NCBI GenBank assembly: GCA_031002005.1
Contig: CM061918.1
Location: forward strand, 57,231,478-57,295,477
DNA from: Vandiemenella viatica
Lineage: Eukaryota > Arthropoda > Insecta > Orthoptera > Morabidae
DNA length: 64,000 bases
Direction: 5' to 3'
In this document: positions 1 to 10,514 of the stretch, in pieces
Position numbering within the stretch: the stretch's first letter is position 1
How the letters are laid out: each line of letters starts with the position of its first letter
Notes under the pieces: generated by a model
Told to the model about the DNA's origin: nothing
Databases searched by the model: none
Seen by the model: only the letters and a program-made list of their open reading frames with translations
Position numbers and translations under genes: made by a program

Positions 1-916
1 CTTGACCCATATTCCCCCCTAGGATGAATAAAATCTCTTGAGCTTGAAGAACTCAGAGGTTTTAATAAACATATTAAACCAGGCAGAGACAATCGCGCTG
101 TCGTATAATTATTTCAAAGTTCGTGGTTGCTAGACTCGTATTTGCTGAAATACAAATTTGACTTTTATTTGACTCTAAAAGGTCACTCTGCAAAATTTTA
201 AGACTTTCTGTTTAATGGGAGTGCGCAATCGCTTCGGAAGTAACTCGTTGTTTTTTATTGAGACTGGGCAAATATTCGTAATGCAATCTTTGGTCGTAGT
301 GTCCGTAGCGGCCAGAGAACTTAATACACATTCCAGGTTATTAAGTAGTTAAGCAGCTCCGATGAAATAAATCGCCAGAATACTCGATACTGTAACTTAT
401 TAGGTCTGATACGCACTTTAAATGACCTATTAACTCACGTACAGCGAACAATAAAGACCATTAAAGAAAGTAGTCTGTAAAATAAGTAAAAAGCAAATAA
501 ACTGTAATGTATAAACTTAAGCCAAGCAGCAACATTAGCGAAAGACTTAATCAAATTAGAATTTAGATTAGACCGGAATGACAATTAGCATTCATGGTTA
601 CAGCAGAGACCATGAAAAAATTATGTTTTTTAAATAAATAATAAAAAAACTATATTGCTTTCATCAGCGATATGTTACTGAAAATCAGTTCCACGTTTTT
701 TCAGTCGCAAAGTTTAACGATATTTTTTTAACTATGAAATGCTACGAAAAGAAATCTTCATGAATGTATTTTGCTAAATAATTTGGTAGCAGTTGCTTAG
801 CTGTTAAATTGTGGACATAGCCTCGAAGTTCTTTTAATATCATCTGAGGTCGCTGTTAATTTGTTATTAAAAGCTGGTGTGTGACATCACGGTTCTCCAG
901 CCAATAGCTGTCGAGA

Positions 917-934
917 TGAGTGAGTGAGTGAGTG
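917..934. repeat. (TGAG)n microsatellite
   Basis: Four and a half uninterrupted TGAG units are visible in otherwise AT-rich sequence. Confidence 0.85.
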
Positions 935-1399
935 ATCTTAGGAAATTATATAGTAGGTTATTATAACAAATCGTGCTCGTCTTTTACATACCTCAATACT
1001 CCCACATCCCTATATAATTCCGCTACCTATATCTGCTACTATTTTCTACTCCGGCCCATATTTGTGGAAAACTACCATGTATCACGTGACATAGATAATT
1101 AATATTACAAATAAAATAATGAAAAAGCTATTATTTTCGGATTTTTCTTGCTTCTTGGTAAATATATTAAAAATTAATGGGTTCTTTACGAAATTGGAAT
1201 AGCGTTTCATTTCCGTTTTATTACTCAGAGGACATCTATATCCATATTCTGCAGTGGGGAACTTACATTAATTTTGCAGCTGTGTGTCTACTATAATAAT
1301 TTTTTTAAAAAAACATCATTTCCTGAAGAAACAAACAGGAAAATTTTGCTTTTTTATACGTTGATTTGAATATTGGTGCCAAAACGCATGCTGCTCTTG

Positions 1400-1407
1400 T
1401 GACGTCA
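1400..1407. promoter_or_regulatory. TGACGTCA palindrome (CRE-like site)
   Basis: This is the exact 8-bp consensus for CREB/ATF-type bZIP proteins. It lies a few bases after GCATGCTG, and the same arrangement recurs at 2379-2386. Regulatory function is inference: both could be parts of a repeat unit. Nothing else in the area looks like a core promoter. Confidence 0.25.
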
Positions 1408-2378
1408 CGTCTCGTCTCAGCTCGTTCCGCTGTAAACAAAGCGATAGTTTGCTTACTTTGTTGGTGAAATTAGTTCTGTAGTTTACAAGTGGTGTATAGT
1501 GTCTCAGTGTGTAAATACACCAATTGAAACACCAAACAAATTGTTTATTTTCGGTCTAAACAACGAAAATTGCGGATAAAGCGTCTAAAACTTGCATGAC
1601 AGGAGCTAGCTTGTATTTTTGCGAAACGTTTACTTTTTTTTTTTTTTTAGTTCATTTTATGTGATAAACATAAATGTTTATCTGTAAATGAATAATCACT
1701 TTTGAAGTTGAGTTTTGTGTGCTCCCATAAACCCAACGTCTTCATAACCAATTGGAATTTGTCAGACGTCTATAAGATCTGATACATGATGTTAAATTTT
1801 GTTAGGGTTAGCTATACTTTATCATCAACAATTAATAGATTATCTCATCTGTATTTTGGTATTTTGTCGCAGAAAATGCTTGCTTACTACTTATGTGTAC
1901 AGCAATGTTTTCAACTTGACTGCTAACTCTGCTAATAGTGGTACTGTAAAACAATATTTAGATTATAATAAAAATTCTTTCTAGGCTATATAAGTTTCTG
2001 AAATCTACTCTAAGCATAACATTTAAATACAACGCCGAGAAAAACTTGATTTTTATAAACTTTTCTTTATTATATGGCAATAAGGGCACTTTTAACTAAA
2101 ATACTACACTTTCAGTATTTGAGTATGTATACTTTGAGAAAAGTTTTGACGCTCCGAAATTCTGCTGTGCAAAAATCAGTTTCCAACATCGTCACATTAA
2201 TTTTGGGAACATTAGAGTTGTATGCTTTGGTAAATCCAGCTTGCTTTGCAAATATTTCTTTTTTTATGGATTGGTATACAGAACTAAATAATATATTGAC
2301 TTAAAACTTTAAATATACGACGCATAGATTGTCGACAAATGATTAACTCACGGAGCAAAACTGGTGCATGCTGAGGCG

Positions 2379-2386
2379 TGACGTCA
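2379..2386. promoter_or_regulatory. Second TGACGTCA palindrome (CRE-like site)
   Basis: Same 8-bp palindrome as at 1400, again following GCATGCTG, in the same orientation and about 979 bp away. The shared flanking sequence favours a repeated element over two independent binding sites. Confidence 0.25.
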
Positions 2387-3328
2387 CGCGCTCTGGTCGA
2401 TGTTTCGCATCAAATTGTTATTTGAATATGTCTTTAACTATTATCAAACAATCGAAGCTGATTTTAGGTATTCTTACACCTTTATCATTTTCGATTAATG
2501 TTTCATAGTTTTCTTTATAGAGACAAATCCCTGTTGCTAAGAATGAATGAATGTAATGGAAAAATTTCAGCCACGGTTATTTCTTCAAATTATTGTCAAT
2601 TTGACAATATTAAGAAATAAATTACATTCATTTCCATTTTTTCTAAGAAAATAAAAATGTTAATATTTGATTGTATATTCATGGTATTTTCAGTTTCAAG
2701 TATGATAACGTCAACCACCATTCCTAATGAATCACTGTTTTTTATGAAAAAGTATTAAGGTCTATTTGATTAATCCCACTAGCGTCCAAAGTATCACATT
2801 GATTAATTTGCTTAGAACTCATATTTCAAACCAAGGTATGAAGTATTATTCCCGTAATCAACATTACCATTATTTATCTTATGTCAACAAATGAAGAAAC
2901 ACTTCAAGGATAAATATTGTTCATAAAGAACCACTCTGTTAACCATCTGACCTACTGTTGTCGGTTTGTATTTCCCAGTTATGTGAACAAAAACCATTTT
3001 ACATGGATGTTATTTTCAGATTACTTGTCCAGGCTAACGACTGATACGCTGTTTTCTTTCCGTAAACCTTTAGCCGGCTGTACCTATATAGTAACTGTTA
3101 TTGCAGAACTTTTCTGAGAGATCCCGTAGCAGATTTTGGGAGAAATGAATATGGCTGAAAATGACCATTTGCTTCTGTAATACCTGAGACAATGGCTAAA
3201 AGCTTACCATTAATAGTGTTATATCTGTGTCTGAGTATTTTTAACAGGGTTCCTGTGAGCCTAATAAGCAGAATGTTATTTCCCTAGTACCTGTTACTTG
3301 TTCGTGAGTTCCCTGAGGTGATTCTTAC

Positions 3329-3642
3329 CTGTCTGTGAGCCTCCTGAGCAGGTTGTGGGAGAGGTCCAGTTGTCTGAGCGGAGGTCCCCCCGGCGCCCCG
3401 AGCGCGTACTGCGGCAGAGCCTGCAGCCCTGCGTGCCTCTGAGACAGCGACACCACGGGGGCGTTGGGCGGCAGCTGGCTGTCAGCGGGCCATACCACGC
3501 CGTCACAGTCCACAGCAAGTCCCGGGCCGGAGTCACCCGGCCTCGGCAGCAGCACGTCACAGCGGCAAGGCGCCCGCAGACCGCCCGCGAGGATGTCGGA
3601 GCACGGCCGCGTGCCGGCACACAGCTGCGCCACCAACACCAC
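3329..3642 (-). CDS. Exon of a secreted or membrane leucine-rich repeat protein
   Basis: A 314-nt GC-rich exon stands out from AT-rich surroundings. On the minus strand it is preceded by a pyrimidine-rich CTGTTATTTCAG acceptor and followed by a GTAAGAAT donor. The frame has no stop inside the exon, and an in-frame stop lies upstream in the intron, so no start codon is available and an earlier exon must hold the ATG. The peptide begins VVLVAQLCAG, which may be the end of a signal peptide. A C-x-C...C cluster (PCRCD...VDCDG) follows, as in LRR N-terminal caps, then LRQLDLSHNLL, which fits the LRR consensus LxxLxLxxNxL. Known proteins of this type are extracellular receptors or adhesion proteins. 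The partner is unknown and I cannot name the gene. Further LRR exons would lie below 3329 but I see none in the window. Confidence 0.75.
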
Positions 3643-3649
3643 CTGAAAT

Positions 3650-5085
3650 AACAGGTACCGTAACTGTTACCAAAAATAATATTAAACCAGATATCCGGGC
3701 AAACCATTAACTAATGCAGCATCATTATATCACAATATTATAACCGTTCCCACACAGTAGCTGTTACCGTAACCGTTAAAGTGCTGTTACTGTAACTGTT
3801 ACAAACGCACCGAGTTATCTACATTAGTATTCGCTATAATTATCCAACAGTAATTTTTATATCTATTTAAAACCTTGTAATGTTTAAAATAATAGTTACA
3901 AGGTATAAACCGATACTGTTATATAACGAGAATTATATGATGCGATGTTTAGATATGAACATTTCCGTATCAACAGTTAATGTAATTGTATAATAACACA
4001 AATACAACGTAATTGTTAATATAACTGACCCCGTACTCTTAATTCAAAAGTGGTCATGGTAACAGTTATACATCAAGGCTATTTCGATAATACGTATTAT
4101 TATGACGAAGTCAGGGAGCAGGCATAGTTACGCTAATACGCTATTTCTGTAATAAAGATATTGATGGCAATTATGAACTGAGCGATTTTCAATGTTGGAT
4201 TTCCAATAGTGTTGCTGTATCAATTCAAGTCTTGCTAATGCAGCAGCATTCAGGGTAAATTGCAGTTAAAGAAGAAATATATGAAGAATGTATGGTTACT
4301 CTAAATGCATGAAATGAACATCTACAGTTATTAACCGCACAATGACTATTAATCTAAATTAAACGCTTATAATTAATTTTAATTAAATTGTATTTCTTTA
4401 TTTAATTTAATAGCTACAGAGCACGTGCACCATTAGCAAATTTTCATACTTATCTACTTTCGCATTTACGAGTTTCAATTTTAAGAAACTTTAAACACTC
4501 ACTTGCGTCTGATGAGTAATTGTTATTATGGACCATATATATTATGATAATAGACCCCTAAGATTAGATAGTCGGTAAAATTATTGGATGTCAGTTACTA
4601 TTAAGAGCAACAAACAGTTCCAGAAGTACTGTTAATTTAAATACAGACACTGTAAGTATTGTTACAGATCAATCGTCCTATGATAGTGAGTCGAAGCACC
4701 AGTGCAGTTACTGAAATCTTGTAATGTAAATACAAATAATCCACGCCTTAACTGTTAATTCAATAGTCGCAGTATTGTTTTTGGTAGAGCTTAATCGATA
4801 AAAGTTATTTAATCTTCGATAGAATCAAGTGCAATTGCTGTTAATTGTTTACTTCGGTAACCATTAACCGCACTGTAAATGTTAATATTACTTGTTATTA
4901 TCAGTGGTTTTTGTAATTGTTTAATAACGATCTCGATAACCATATCATAACTGTTAACATAAAGATAACAGCAATATCAACGTAACAAATTATACGGTAA
5001 CAATTATTACAGATAAAGGATATCAAGATAATTAGTATAAAAATATACTATCGGGATAAACACTTACAATTGTTTATGATTAACA
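3650..5085. repeat. Degenerate TAACNGTTA-rich region
   Basis: Motifs such as TAACTGTTA, TAACCGTTA, AACAGTTA and GTTACCGTAAC recur throughout this stretch at irregular spacing. There is no fixed period, so it looks like an old decayed simple repeat or a cluster of short motifs. The theme continues unbroken across the copy 1 duplication boundary at 4355 and reappears in copy 2 at about 32510-32990. No coding sequence is visible. Confidence 0.55.
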
Positions 5086-5105
5086 TTAATTGCACCACAA
5101 CTGAG

Positions 5106-5328
5106 TGATCTGTGACTCAGTGGTTAAGAGACTGAGTGGAGATCGAAAGATCTCCGTGTCGAATCCCCATCTCGGCCGGTATTTTCAAAGGTCCTTAACC
5201 CGACGTTCATATCAGTTACACCTTGCTGTGTAATGTTAAATAAGCCAGAATGCTTACGTAGTTCGGATTTCACGTTAAGTTGTGGTTACATATTCCCAGT
5301 AGCATTACCAGGTTAGGTTAGTCATCTG
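5106..5328 (+). mobile_element. tRNA-derived SINE (family B), copy 1
   Basis: The head is tRNA-like: GACTCAGTGGTTAAGAG fits an A box and GTGTCGAATCCCC a degenerate B box. The body carries CCTTAACCCGACGTTCAT and a TTCGGATTTCACGTTAA segment, both also found in the element at 16957. It is shared with copy 2 (33008), so it predates the duplication. It is not a functional tRNA gene because the acceptor stem does not pair. Confidence 0.75.
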
Positions 5329-5570
5329 CGATAAGAGATGCATTGCGCGGCGAATTGAATACTTGAATCATTTGGTGGCCGACCAATCATTCGAGATCTC
5401 TGGGCCAACAAAGTCATACAAGGAGTCGATTTTAAGCATACAGTTTGATTGTTGTTATTTTTTTATTTTTTGTGTTGTCAGCTATTTTTGTTCATTAACC
5501 AATGAGGCCTCTTAGAGTGGTGAGTCTGATCATCACTAACTTCTAGTGTTGTGAAGGGTAATCTCTGTCA

Positions 5571-5735
5571 TTAATACAAAGAGGCGTTAATTATTCTGGG
5601 ATACATCTGTTTAATAAACTTCCCAAGAGTATAAAACAGTTTGCAGATAATACAGATATATTTAAAGGAAAACTGAGAGATTATCTAATTGGCAACTCCT
5701 TCTACTCCATTCAAGAATTTGAACAAAACAACTAA
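5571..5735 (+). pseudogene. C-terminal end of a non-LTR retrotransposon ORF2 (fragment)
   Basis: The frame reads LIQRGVNYSGIHLFNKLP, then KSIKQFADN, and ends YSIQEFEQNN followed by TAA. Jockey/CR1-type ORF2 proteins typically end this way (G-I-x-L-F-N-x-L-P, then F-Y-S-x-x-E-F). Only about 54 codons are present. The reverse transcriptase and endonuclease domains are absent, as expected for a 5'-truncated insertion. The copy 2 version (33478-33632) carries an extra base that breaks the frame. Confidence 0.7.
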
Positions 5736-7393
5736 TTGCATTCAATAAGACCTTTTTAAAAACTCAGTTGTAAAAATTAATGTTTATTTTTATTCTCTTT
5801 ATTTGTCTTTGTATCATATAATTGTTTTCACTATGATTATGACCCATATTGTATGTATGTGTATTAACCATGGCAAGTTCCATTTCCAGAGGTCCATCCT
5901 CAGCAGGAATCCATGAAACAAGATTGATAAATACATAAATAAAATCACTACGCCTGCTTTAGTGGAGCATTGGTCACCCTCCCGTTTGCCTGTTCTAATG
6001 GTAGGAGCCAAGTGTTGCCAACTTTTTGCGATTCGAGTAACTTGCGTTTTTTTTTTAATAGGTGTATTATTCTTTGAGAAATTTATAGTTTATGAGGCTG
6101 AGATTTTGGGCGGTCCCAGCATTCTCCTAAATGATTGCGGGACACCGTCTATAAACCGCAGTCAGGACGGCCGGTACGCGGTCCCTGGACTCGTGCCCGG
6201 TCCGTTGTACCTCCCCGGTACAGTGTGTGACGCCTCAACGCACTGGTCCACACTGGCGGCTTAAAAGTTATTACAGTACAAGAAAATTATGACGAGTTCA
6301 GCGCGAAGCACTCAAGGCGTAATCCACACATACACCAGAAAGTAAGCCTTACTAAAAACAAAGGTCAGATGGAGAAGCAATAAATTTCTGATGTCTACTG
6401 ATATTCGAAACGAGGACCTCGGTATTCAATAACAGGTACGTAATAGTTTGTTATCATAAAGCAGACATGGAAGAATAACAAAATACTTGGGATAAAATGA
6501 AATATCTTTCCCCGTGATTTAGGTAGCAGGGTATTCTGTGATCTGTGTCATAAGTCTGAATGAAACAGTGAAAGGAAAACAAGGTGCACAGAAATTTCCG
6601 GCAGTAATTGTAATTGTGCAACAGCTGTGGCAGGTAACAGCTGCCTGCTTTTTCTGTTATTTCATACCGTCTAATCTACTCGTAACCTCTTTGCCTGTGC
6701 TGTTGTTACGCAAGGTAAAATCTTCGTTTCGAGAGTTGCGGAATAATAATTCTGTGTGTCCTTAATGAGGGGTTTACAAGATTTACAAGTATGTGGGCAT
6801 CCCATCTCTTGCGGAGTTTAGCATTATAACGATAATACTAGAATAAACTGGGCAGATGCAGTTTAGGTTTAACTACGATCTATAAAGTTTCGATGAAATA
6901 TTTTACATTCACCAAGACATCTTAGCTAAAAATGAATGTCAAGTGAAGTGTATAAAACTTTTTTTAGCAGGTCCTAGTTTACTACCTCAATTTTCAGTGT
7001 TTTAGCTATGTTATTATGAATTATTTTTCACACTCAATTTGGTATTATGGCAGTTAGTCGTAATGTTCCCACAGCTTAGGTCCCGAAAGCGCTTGTCCGC
7101 GTGATTGCCGAAGACATAAGGAATTTAGGGAAGGCACCGCCATATTTGGCTATTGTGGCTAAAAGTGCTAGATTCCAGCATAAAAATAATTGTAATTACA
7201 ATAGGGAAGTACCGAAATACAGCCTCAAGAGGTTGGCACATGTAAATAATCATCAAAAATGACTTGCAATCACGTGAGAGCTGATAGTGATGGCAAACGA
7301 TCCTAGTGTATCACAGGGGTGACATAAATATTTGTATACTTTTCTTGTTGCAGATTCAATGGAAGCCGAGATCGGATAGCCAGGTTCGAGCTG
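5736..7393. other. Non-coding repeat-derived DNA, copy 1
   Basis: AT-rich sequence follows the LINE tail and is shared with copy 2. Open frames of 65-100 codons (for example 5962-6264 and 6538-6765) have no recognisable domain. The second is conserved at 35180-35394, but only as part of the duplicated DNA. I see no gene. Confidence 0.5.
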
Positions 7394-7770
7394 TGGGAGC
7401 GTCCCTAAACTACGTGACTTGGTCTGGGTGGGGGGGTGAGGGGTTGGCTGGAAAGCTGCGCTGGGCTATGTGGGGGAGGGGGGGGGTGTTTCCGAGCCAC
7501 ACCACTTAGCTTTCCCTTCATATTATTTGTCACAGTTAGAATAAGGTACAGAACACAAAACCGTCATTTAATTATCTCCGTATGTAATTTACGATAGTCT
7601 GACAAGAGAAAACAGAAAAAAATGTCTTCTGGAATCAATAAGAAAAAAATCTACGTGCTACGCGGAGGGAAAGGGGGGAGGGTGTAGAGGCGAAAGCTAC
7701 GTCGGGCTACGTGGGGAAAGGGGGGATTCCTAAGAGGCCAAAATGGAGCTAAGTGGTTTATGGACGCACA
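7394..7770. mobile_element. G-rich MITE present only in copy 1
   Basis: Comparison with copy 2 near 39745 shows a 377-bp insertion flanked by a 3-bp CTG direct repeat. The ends are imperfect inverted repeats: TGGGAGCGTCCCTAAACTAC against TGTGCGTCCATAAACCACTT. Runs of G (for example 7426-7436 and 7471-7489) lie inside. The terminal pattern G(C/T)CCNTAAAxxACGTG resembles the two MITEs at 34805 and 42010, so all three may be one Harbinger-like superfamily. There is no coding capacity. Confidence 0.6.
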
Positions 7771-8845
7771 CTGACTGGAGCATAGAAGGGAGCTCGGGCA
7801 TTCGGCAATGGTCTTGCTTCGGGAGCGGCCTAGAGAGAAGTCTTATACTCGAACTCCGACGTATTTTTTAAATTATGGGCGAGGTGAGAAGTGTCCGGAA
7901 GAGTCTCACATAAATAAGCGGATGATGGGTCACATTTCAAGACGGTAGATATTTCTTAACCTGTTAATGAAGGAAATAGCTGTAGATAAAGAAGAGGATC
8001 AAAATATATGAAGTACAATACTGAGGACGTAGGTTGAAAGGTGTATATTTGAAGTCGTTAGTTCAGAATATGAAGACAAAGAGGATGTAGACAGACAGAT
8101 ATCAGGAAAAAATAGTGTAGGTTTTACTTGATCGGATGAGGTAAACTATGTGACTCAGTATAAATGACACGCAGCCATTACGTAAACAGGTATTAGGCAA
8201 GAACGTTGTTTTGCCTGCTTCGCAACGACCTTAAAGTATATCCTGTTTTTACACACTTTGTGTAATTTGAGATCTTACGTAACATTTCAAAGAAGTGAAC
8301 AATGAAGTTAATCTTCATCGGAGTTAACTAAGTTCAAGCGGTGGTATCGTGTTGTTGGATAGTCTCATATAACATTAAACTTTCGTTGATGGAACAGCCA
8401 TAAAAATTTTCATTTAACAGGTTTATCTTTATTTCTCCCTTCAGCGTTAGTTTATGTGGAGATAAATATGCTGCGGCCTTAATGGAAAAGGAAAGAATTT
8501 CAAGCCCTCCCGCAAACAACTTCCGTCGTGAGTTGGAAGAATACGTTACATAACGGAACAATAGTTTTTGAGCTACTTACTATTGGTAAAATTGTAAAAA
8601 AAATGTTACAACTAAAGGGAAATAAATGTTGTTGGCTTATGGAAAAAGAAATATCGCTCAATCCTCGATCTATCCTGAGCTAGGAAAAGATCAGTCAATC
8701 CTCGATCTTTTCCTATCCTGAATTGGAAGATCACCAGACCGATGGGAAAAGGACATACGCAAGGTTGTTAAAGTAGCAGAAGATCACCCAAGATCGTTCG
8801 ACCTGGAGAAGACTGTTCAAGCATTACCTGAAATCATAATTCTAA
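7771..8845. other. Non-coding DNA, copy 1
   Basis: Repeat-poor, AT-rich sequence shared with copy 2 (39760-39857, then 43231-44253). Near 8665-8730 a GATCAATCCTCGATC-like phrase occurs twice. No open frame has a recognisable product. Confidence 0.45.
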
Positions 8846-9206
8846 AGCCGCGTTCCCACGATCTCTTGTAACGGAGGCGGGACGGGACGGGACGGGACGG
8901 ATACTCAACAACACGCCATGGGAACAGCGCCTCCTCTGCTAGCGGAGATGAGACGCAGCTACCCACTGTCTGTCGGTAAACATCACAGGCGTGTGTAGTG
9001 GTGCGCTGTTGCCATCGGTTTGCAGCAGAGGTGCGCACGCCTTCTGTTGCTGTAAAGTGCTCTGTGCCAAACGACACTAGGCAACGTGGTGGGGAGGTCG
9101 CGGCGAGGTAGCGAGGACTAACCTGCGGCGCGCTCGTCCCTACACTTCGGCTAATGAGGTCCCGTCCCGTCTCGCCTCCGTTACAAGAGATCGTGGGAAC
9201 GCGGCT
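8846..9206. mobile_element. 361-bp MITE with long terminal inverted repeats and TAA duplication, copy 1
   Basis: The termini AGCCGCGTTCCCACGATCTC and the reverse complement at the other end match over about 40 bases. TAA direct repeats flank both sides (8843-8845, 9207-9209). A 3-bp TAA target duplication with long inverted repeats is typical of PIF/Harbinger MITEs. A short (GGGAC)n tract lies just inside each end. There is no transposase, so it would have needed a partner element. It is shared with copy 2 (44254-44618). Confidence 0.8.
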
Positions 9207-9364
9207 TAAGAGCCCACATCATTTAATGATTGAATCGGCTGGTTTTGATTTATATATATAGTGTGGCACAATGTAACTTCTTCATTCAGTGGTAAAATGT
9301 TACAGACCATATTTAATTTGATGTGTGAATGAAGTATTTCCCGGCGTGTCGCTGAAATATAATC

Positions 9365-9528
9365 TTCACGAGTTCTCCGCCGGATGGTGTTGAAGAAAGA
9401 CGAGCTTTCGGAGGCGCTCTGAGCGATCTTCAGGTCTGGTGTTACTGCTGTGACAACCAGAAGACAACCTGAAGATAGCGACAGAGCTCGCCGCCGAAAG
9501 CTTCGCTTTCTTCAACACTATCCGTGAA
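9365..9528. mobile_element. Fold-back (hairpin) element, copy 1
   Basis: The left arm (from TTCACGAGTTC through GTGTTGAAGAAAG to ATCTTCAGG) is an imperfect inverted copy of the right arm (CCTGAAGATAG to CTTTCTTCAACAC to GTGAA). The loop is about 25 bases. It would form a long hairpin. Shared with copy 2 (44777-44940). Family unknown. Confidence 0.65.
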
Positions 9529-10512
9529 GTTTGTATTTTATACTTAATTCTCTTTATAGATAATATTCTTAATAAATTTTTACAAACAGATATATTTTAA
9601 CTTCTTATTATGTTCAAAGTTATTACCTTTTTGATTAATACTCCGTTGCAATTTGCATTATACTGTATTAAGCGCAAAGTTGCTTTTGCGGTGTCTTACA
9701 ATACATCAAAGATAACACACAACTCTTTGTTTAAAACTGTTTTTTACTACGTTACTATTGTTATTTAGTTTCCTGAAATATAGTGGGCTAAAACACACGG
9801 CAAACGTAAATGCAATTTCTACACAAATGACTTACCCTCCAATAAACTGTGATATATGTTTTACGATAAAGGTTACAATGATATATACAGAAATATATGT
9901 GTGGAGCGTAAGTGATTTTCAAGTAGGCAACATGGCTTTAGGCAAGGATATTCATGTGAATCTCAGTTGGTGGGATATATGCAAGATATTTCGGATGAAA
10001 TGGACAAAGGAGGTCAAATTGGTAGTGTAGCACTAGACCTTTCAAAGGCTTTTGTCAGAGTGAGCCATAAAATGGTAGTAAATAAGGTAAAATCTATTGG
10101 AGTGGATCAGAAAGTGATTTTTTGGATAGAAGAATTTTTGAAAGGTACAAAACAGAAAGTTAGGATAGGAAACGCGGTAACAAAAGAAGTGGAAGTAAAA
10201 ATGGGAGAGCCACAGGGTAGCGTAATGGGACCTTTGCTATTTATTATTCTAATGAATAATTGTGTTGACTGTTTACTATCAGAAATTAGATTGTTTGCAG
10301 ATGACATAATGCTATATAAAAAGAACAAAACGGTTGAGGATTGTAACCAGTTGCAGGGTGATCTGGACAGGATATCTGGTTGGGTTGGTAAGCATGGGAT
10401 GAAGATAAATGCAAAGAAGAGTCAGCTTATTAGATACACAAATAAAAAACTAAAGGTTTATTATGATTACAAGGTGGGGAAAGAATTGCTTATTGAAGAC
10501 TTGAAATGTAAA

Positions 10513-10514
10513 TA
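10513..10514. repeat. TA target-site duplication, left of Tc1
   Basis: TA left of the inverted repeat. It matches TA at 11944-11945, and a single TA stands at the unoccupied site in copy 2. Confidence 0.92.

Larger units (their letters stand above)
1..3328. other. AT-rich non-coding DNA, probably intron or gene flank
   Basis: No reading frame here resembles a known protein. The open frames are short, AT-rich and without domain motifs. The stretch lies on the 3' side of the minus-strand LRR exon, so it may be the following intron of that gene, but no second LRR exon is visible. It holds a short TGAG microsatellite and two palindromic TGACGTCA sites, listed separately. Confidence 0.5.

Noticed and set aside
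3355..3651. Plus-strand frames opposite the LRR exon
   Set aside because: Antisense shadows of a GC-rich exon with no domain.
3294..3707. 137-codon minus frame overlapping the LRR exon in another phase
   Set aside because: It crosses both splice sites and has biased Arg/Cys-rich composition. The LRR frame has recognisable motifs.
5106..5180. Candidate tRNA gene
   Set aside because: A and B boxes exist but the stems do not pair and a repeat body follows, so it is a SINE head. The same applies at 16957 and 28222.
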